Source: an uncultured Spartobacteria bacterium
GTDB lineage: Bacteria; Verrucomicrobiota; Verrucomicrobiia; Chthoniobacterales; Chthoniobacteraceae
NCBI GenBank assembly: GCA_903919125.1
Contig: CAIXGS010000032.1
Location: 1 to 55,275, forward strand
Length of the DNA: 55,275 nt
Direction of reading: 5' to 3'
Shown here: in pieces, positions 54,314-55,275 of the stretch
Layout: each line of letters begins with the position of its first letter
Numbering within the stretch: position 1 is the first letter of the stretch
The notes under the pieces: model-generated
The model's database searches: none
Seen by the model: only the letters and a program-made list of their open reading frames with translations
What the model was told of the DNA's origin: nothing
Position numbers and translations under genes: made by a program

Positions 54314-55111
54314 ATGTACCCAAAGACGTTCCGATTGCTGCTTTCCCCATTCGTGTTGCTTTTGAACTATGCAGTGGCCTCCGCAGAGGTCTTGGAGACC
54401 GCAGTGGACTACCAGTCAGGCGGGGTAGCGTGTGAAGGGATGCACGTGGTCGATTCGGCCAAGTTGGGAAAACTTCCCTCGGTACTCATTGTGCATCAAT
54501 GGACTGGGCTCAGTGAAAACGAAAAAATGCGTGCCCGGATGCTTGCTGAGGCAGGATACAACGTGTTCGCTGCGGATATTTACGGAAAAGGTATTCGCCC
54601 TCAGCCGCCTGCGGCGGGCGAAGAAGCTGGAAAGTATAAGGCAGACCGCAAGCTGTTTCGGGAGCGTCTCAACGCGGGTTTAGAGGCTCTGCGCCGAGAT
54701 GCGCACACGGATCCGGATCGTATTGCGGCGATCGGCTATTGTTTTGGTGGGACGGGGGTCATCGAGTTGGCGCGTAGCGGCGCCGCTGTGAAGGGGATTG
54801 TGAGCTTTCACGGTGGGTTGGATTCTCCTGCGCCCGCTGATGGGTTAAACATAAAGGCCAAGGTTTTGGCGCTGCACGGCGCCGACGACCCGTTTGTGAA
54901 GGCGGCGGATTTGAAGGCTTTTGAAGACGAAATGAGAGCGGCCAAGGTAGATTATAAGCTAATCCAGTATCCTGGCGCCGTGCATTCTTTTACGCAAAAA
55001 GCTGCAGGCAATGACAATAGCAAAGGCGCCGCTTACAACGCAGCGGCCGACAAGGCTTCTTGGGAAGAGTTGACGCGGTTTCTTAACGGTCTTTTTGCAA
55101 AGTCCAAGTAG
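54314..55111 (+). CDS. Dienelactone hydrolase-family secreted protein
   Basis: A 265-residue alpha/beta hydrolase. The ATG at 54314, with GAGG just upstream, gives a signal peptide (MYPKTFRLLLSPFVLLLNYAVASA). The catalytic triad is Cys143 in IGYCFGGTG, Asp191 or Asp192 in HGADDPF, and His224 in PGAVHSFTQ. Dienelactone hydrolases open lactones in chlorocatechol breakdown, but exported relatives act on diverse esters. The nucleophile is Cys as in true dienelactone hydrolases. It stands alone after tRNA-Leu. Confidence 0.88.
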   Translation: MYPKTFRLLLSPFVLLLNYAVASAEVLETAVDYQSGGVACEGMHVVDSAKLGKLPSVLIVHQWTGLSENEKMRARMLAEAGYNVFAADIYGKGIRPQPPAAGEEAGKYKADRKLFRERLNAGLEALRRDAHTDPDRIAAIGYCFGGTGVIELARSGAAVKGIVSFHGGLDSPAPADGLNIKAKVLALHGADDPFVKAADLKAFEDEMRAAKVDYKLIQYPGAVHSFTQKAAGNDNSKGAAYNAAADKASWEELTRFLNGLFAKSK

Positions 55112-55275
55112 AGCTCTCACCGCGTTGCCTTTATTCAAGTCGATCCTGAAAAACTCACCCCTGTGCGCCGGGTAAAACATACGGCGGGAAAAAATCGCGC
55201 CCACCAGCACCCGCCCGTGCCCAACGGGCTTCCTCCAACGCTCGCAAAAAGTGCCAAAAACGGCCAATCCACCCC

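Overview
The window reads as a piece of chromosome from a member of the Verrucomicrobiota (PVC group). The evidence is gene content: paired cytochrome-type DUF1549/DUF1553 and DUF1501 secreted proteins, two sialate O-acetylesterase-type secreted esterases, a ThuA-like protein, a PmoA-family (DUF6807) protein, TPR-CHAT proteins and many Tat or Sec leader peptides. No rRNA or species marker is present, so the phylum is an inference. Two tRNA genes are visible: tRNA-Arg(CCT) and tRNA-Leu(GAG).

Layout. 1-5.7 kb: 3' part of a TPR-CHAT caspase-like protein, a VapBC-type toxin-antitoxin pair, a secreted protein, a REP-like repeat cluster and a second PIN-domain toxin with its antitoxin. 5.8-12 kb: secreted carbohydrate and ester metabolism, including a sialate O-acetylesterase gene broken by one in-frame TAG, a ThuA-like protein, an arylamine N-acetyltransferase and an intact esterase. 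12-22.6 kb: a plus-strand catabolic cluster (ceramidase-like amidase, PSD1 cytochrome protein, DUF1501 protein, MFS carrier, class V aminotransferase, M20 deacylase, amidohydrolase) with very short gaps from the DUF1501 gene to the deacylase. 22.7-26.2 kb: an accessory zone with an AbiEi antitoxin remnant ending exactly at a REP-like repeat, a small secreted protein with integron-attC-like flanks, and a three-gene HipBST toxin-antitoxin operon with two matching operator palindromes.

26.3-47.8 kb is the main discovery. A 20.8-kb integrative element is bounded by 33-bp direct repeats that duplicate the 3' end of tRNA-Arg(CCT). It carries a tyrosine integrase, an AlpA-like regulator, an archaeo-eukaryotic-type primase, a putative replication partner and, at the far end, a terminase-small-subunit-like gene. 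This is the gene logic of phage satellites (PICI-like islands). Its cargo is defence: a DUF262/HNH nuclease and a seven-gene minus-strand type I restriction-modification operon that also holds a HEPN-MNT pair and a DUF6978/DUF1828-like pair. A diverged second copy of the terminase-like gene with its leader and end sequence lies immediately outside the left att site, which suggests two related elements entered the same tRNA gene in succession.

47.8-55.3 kb returns to chromosomal genes: a PmoA-family protein, RNase HIII, an HU-like protein, a KamA-type radical SAM aminomutase, an MFS carrier, tRNA-Leu and a dienelactone hydrolase. Family assignments rest on motifs read by eye, with no database search.
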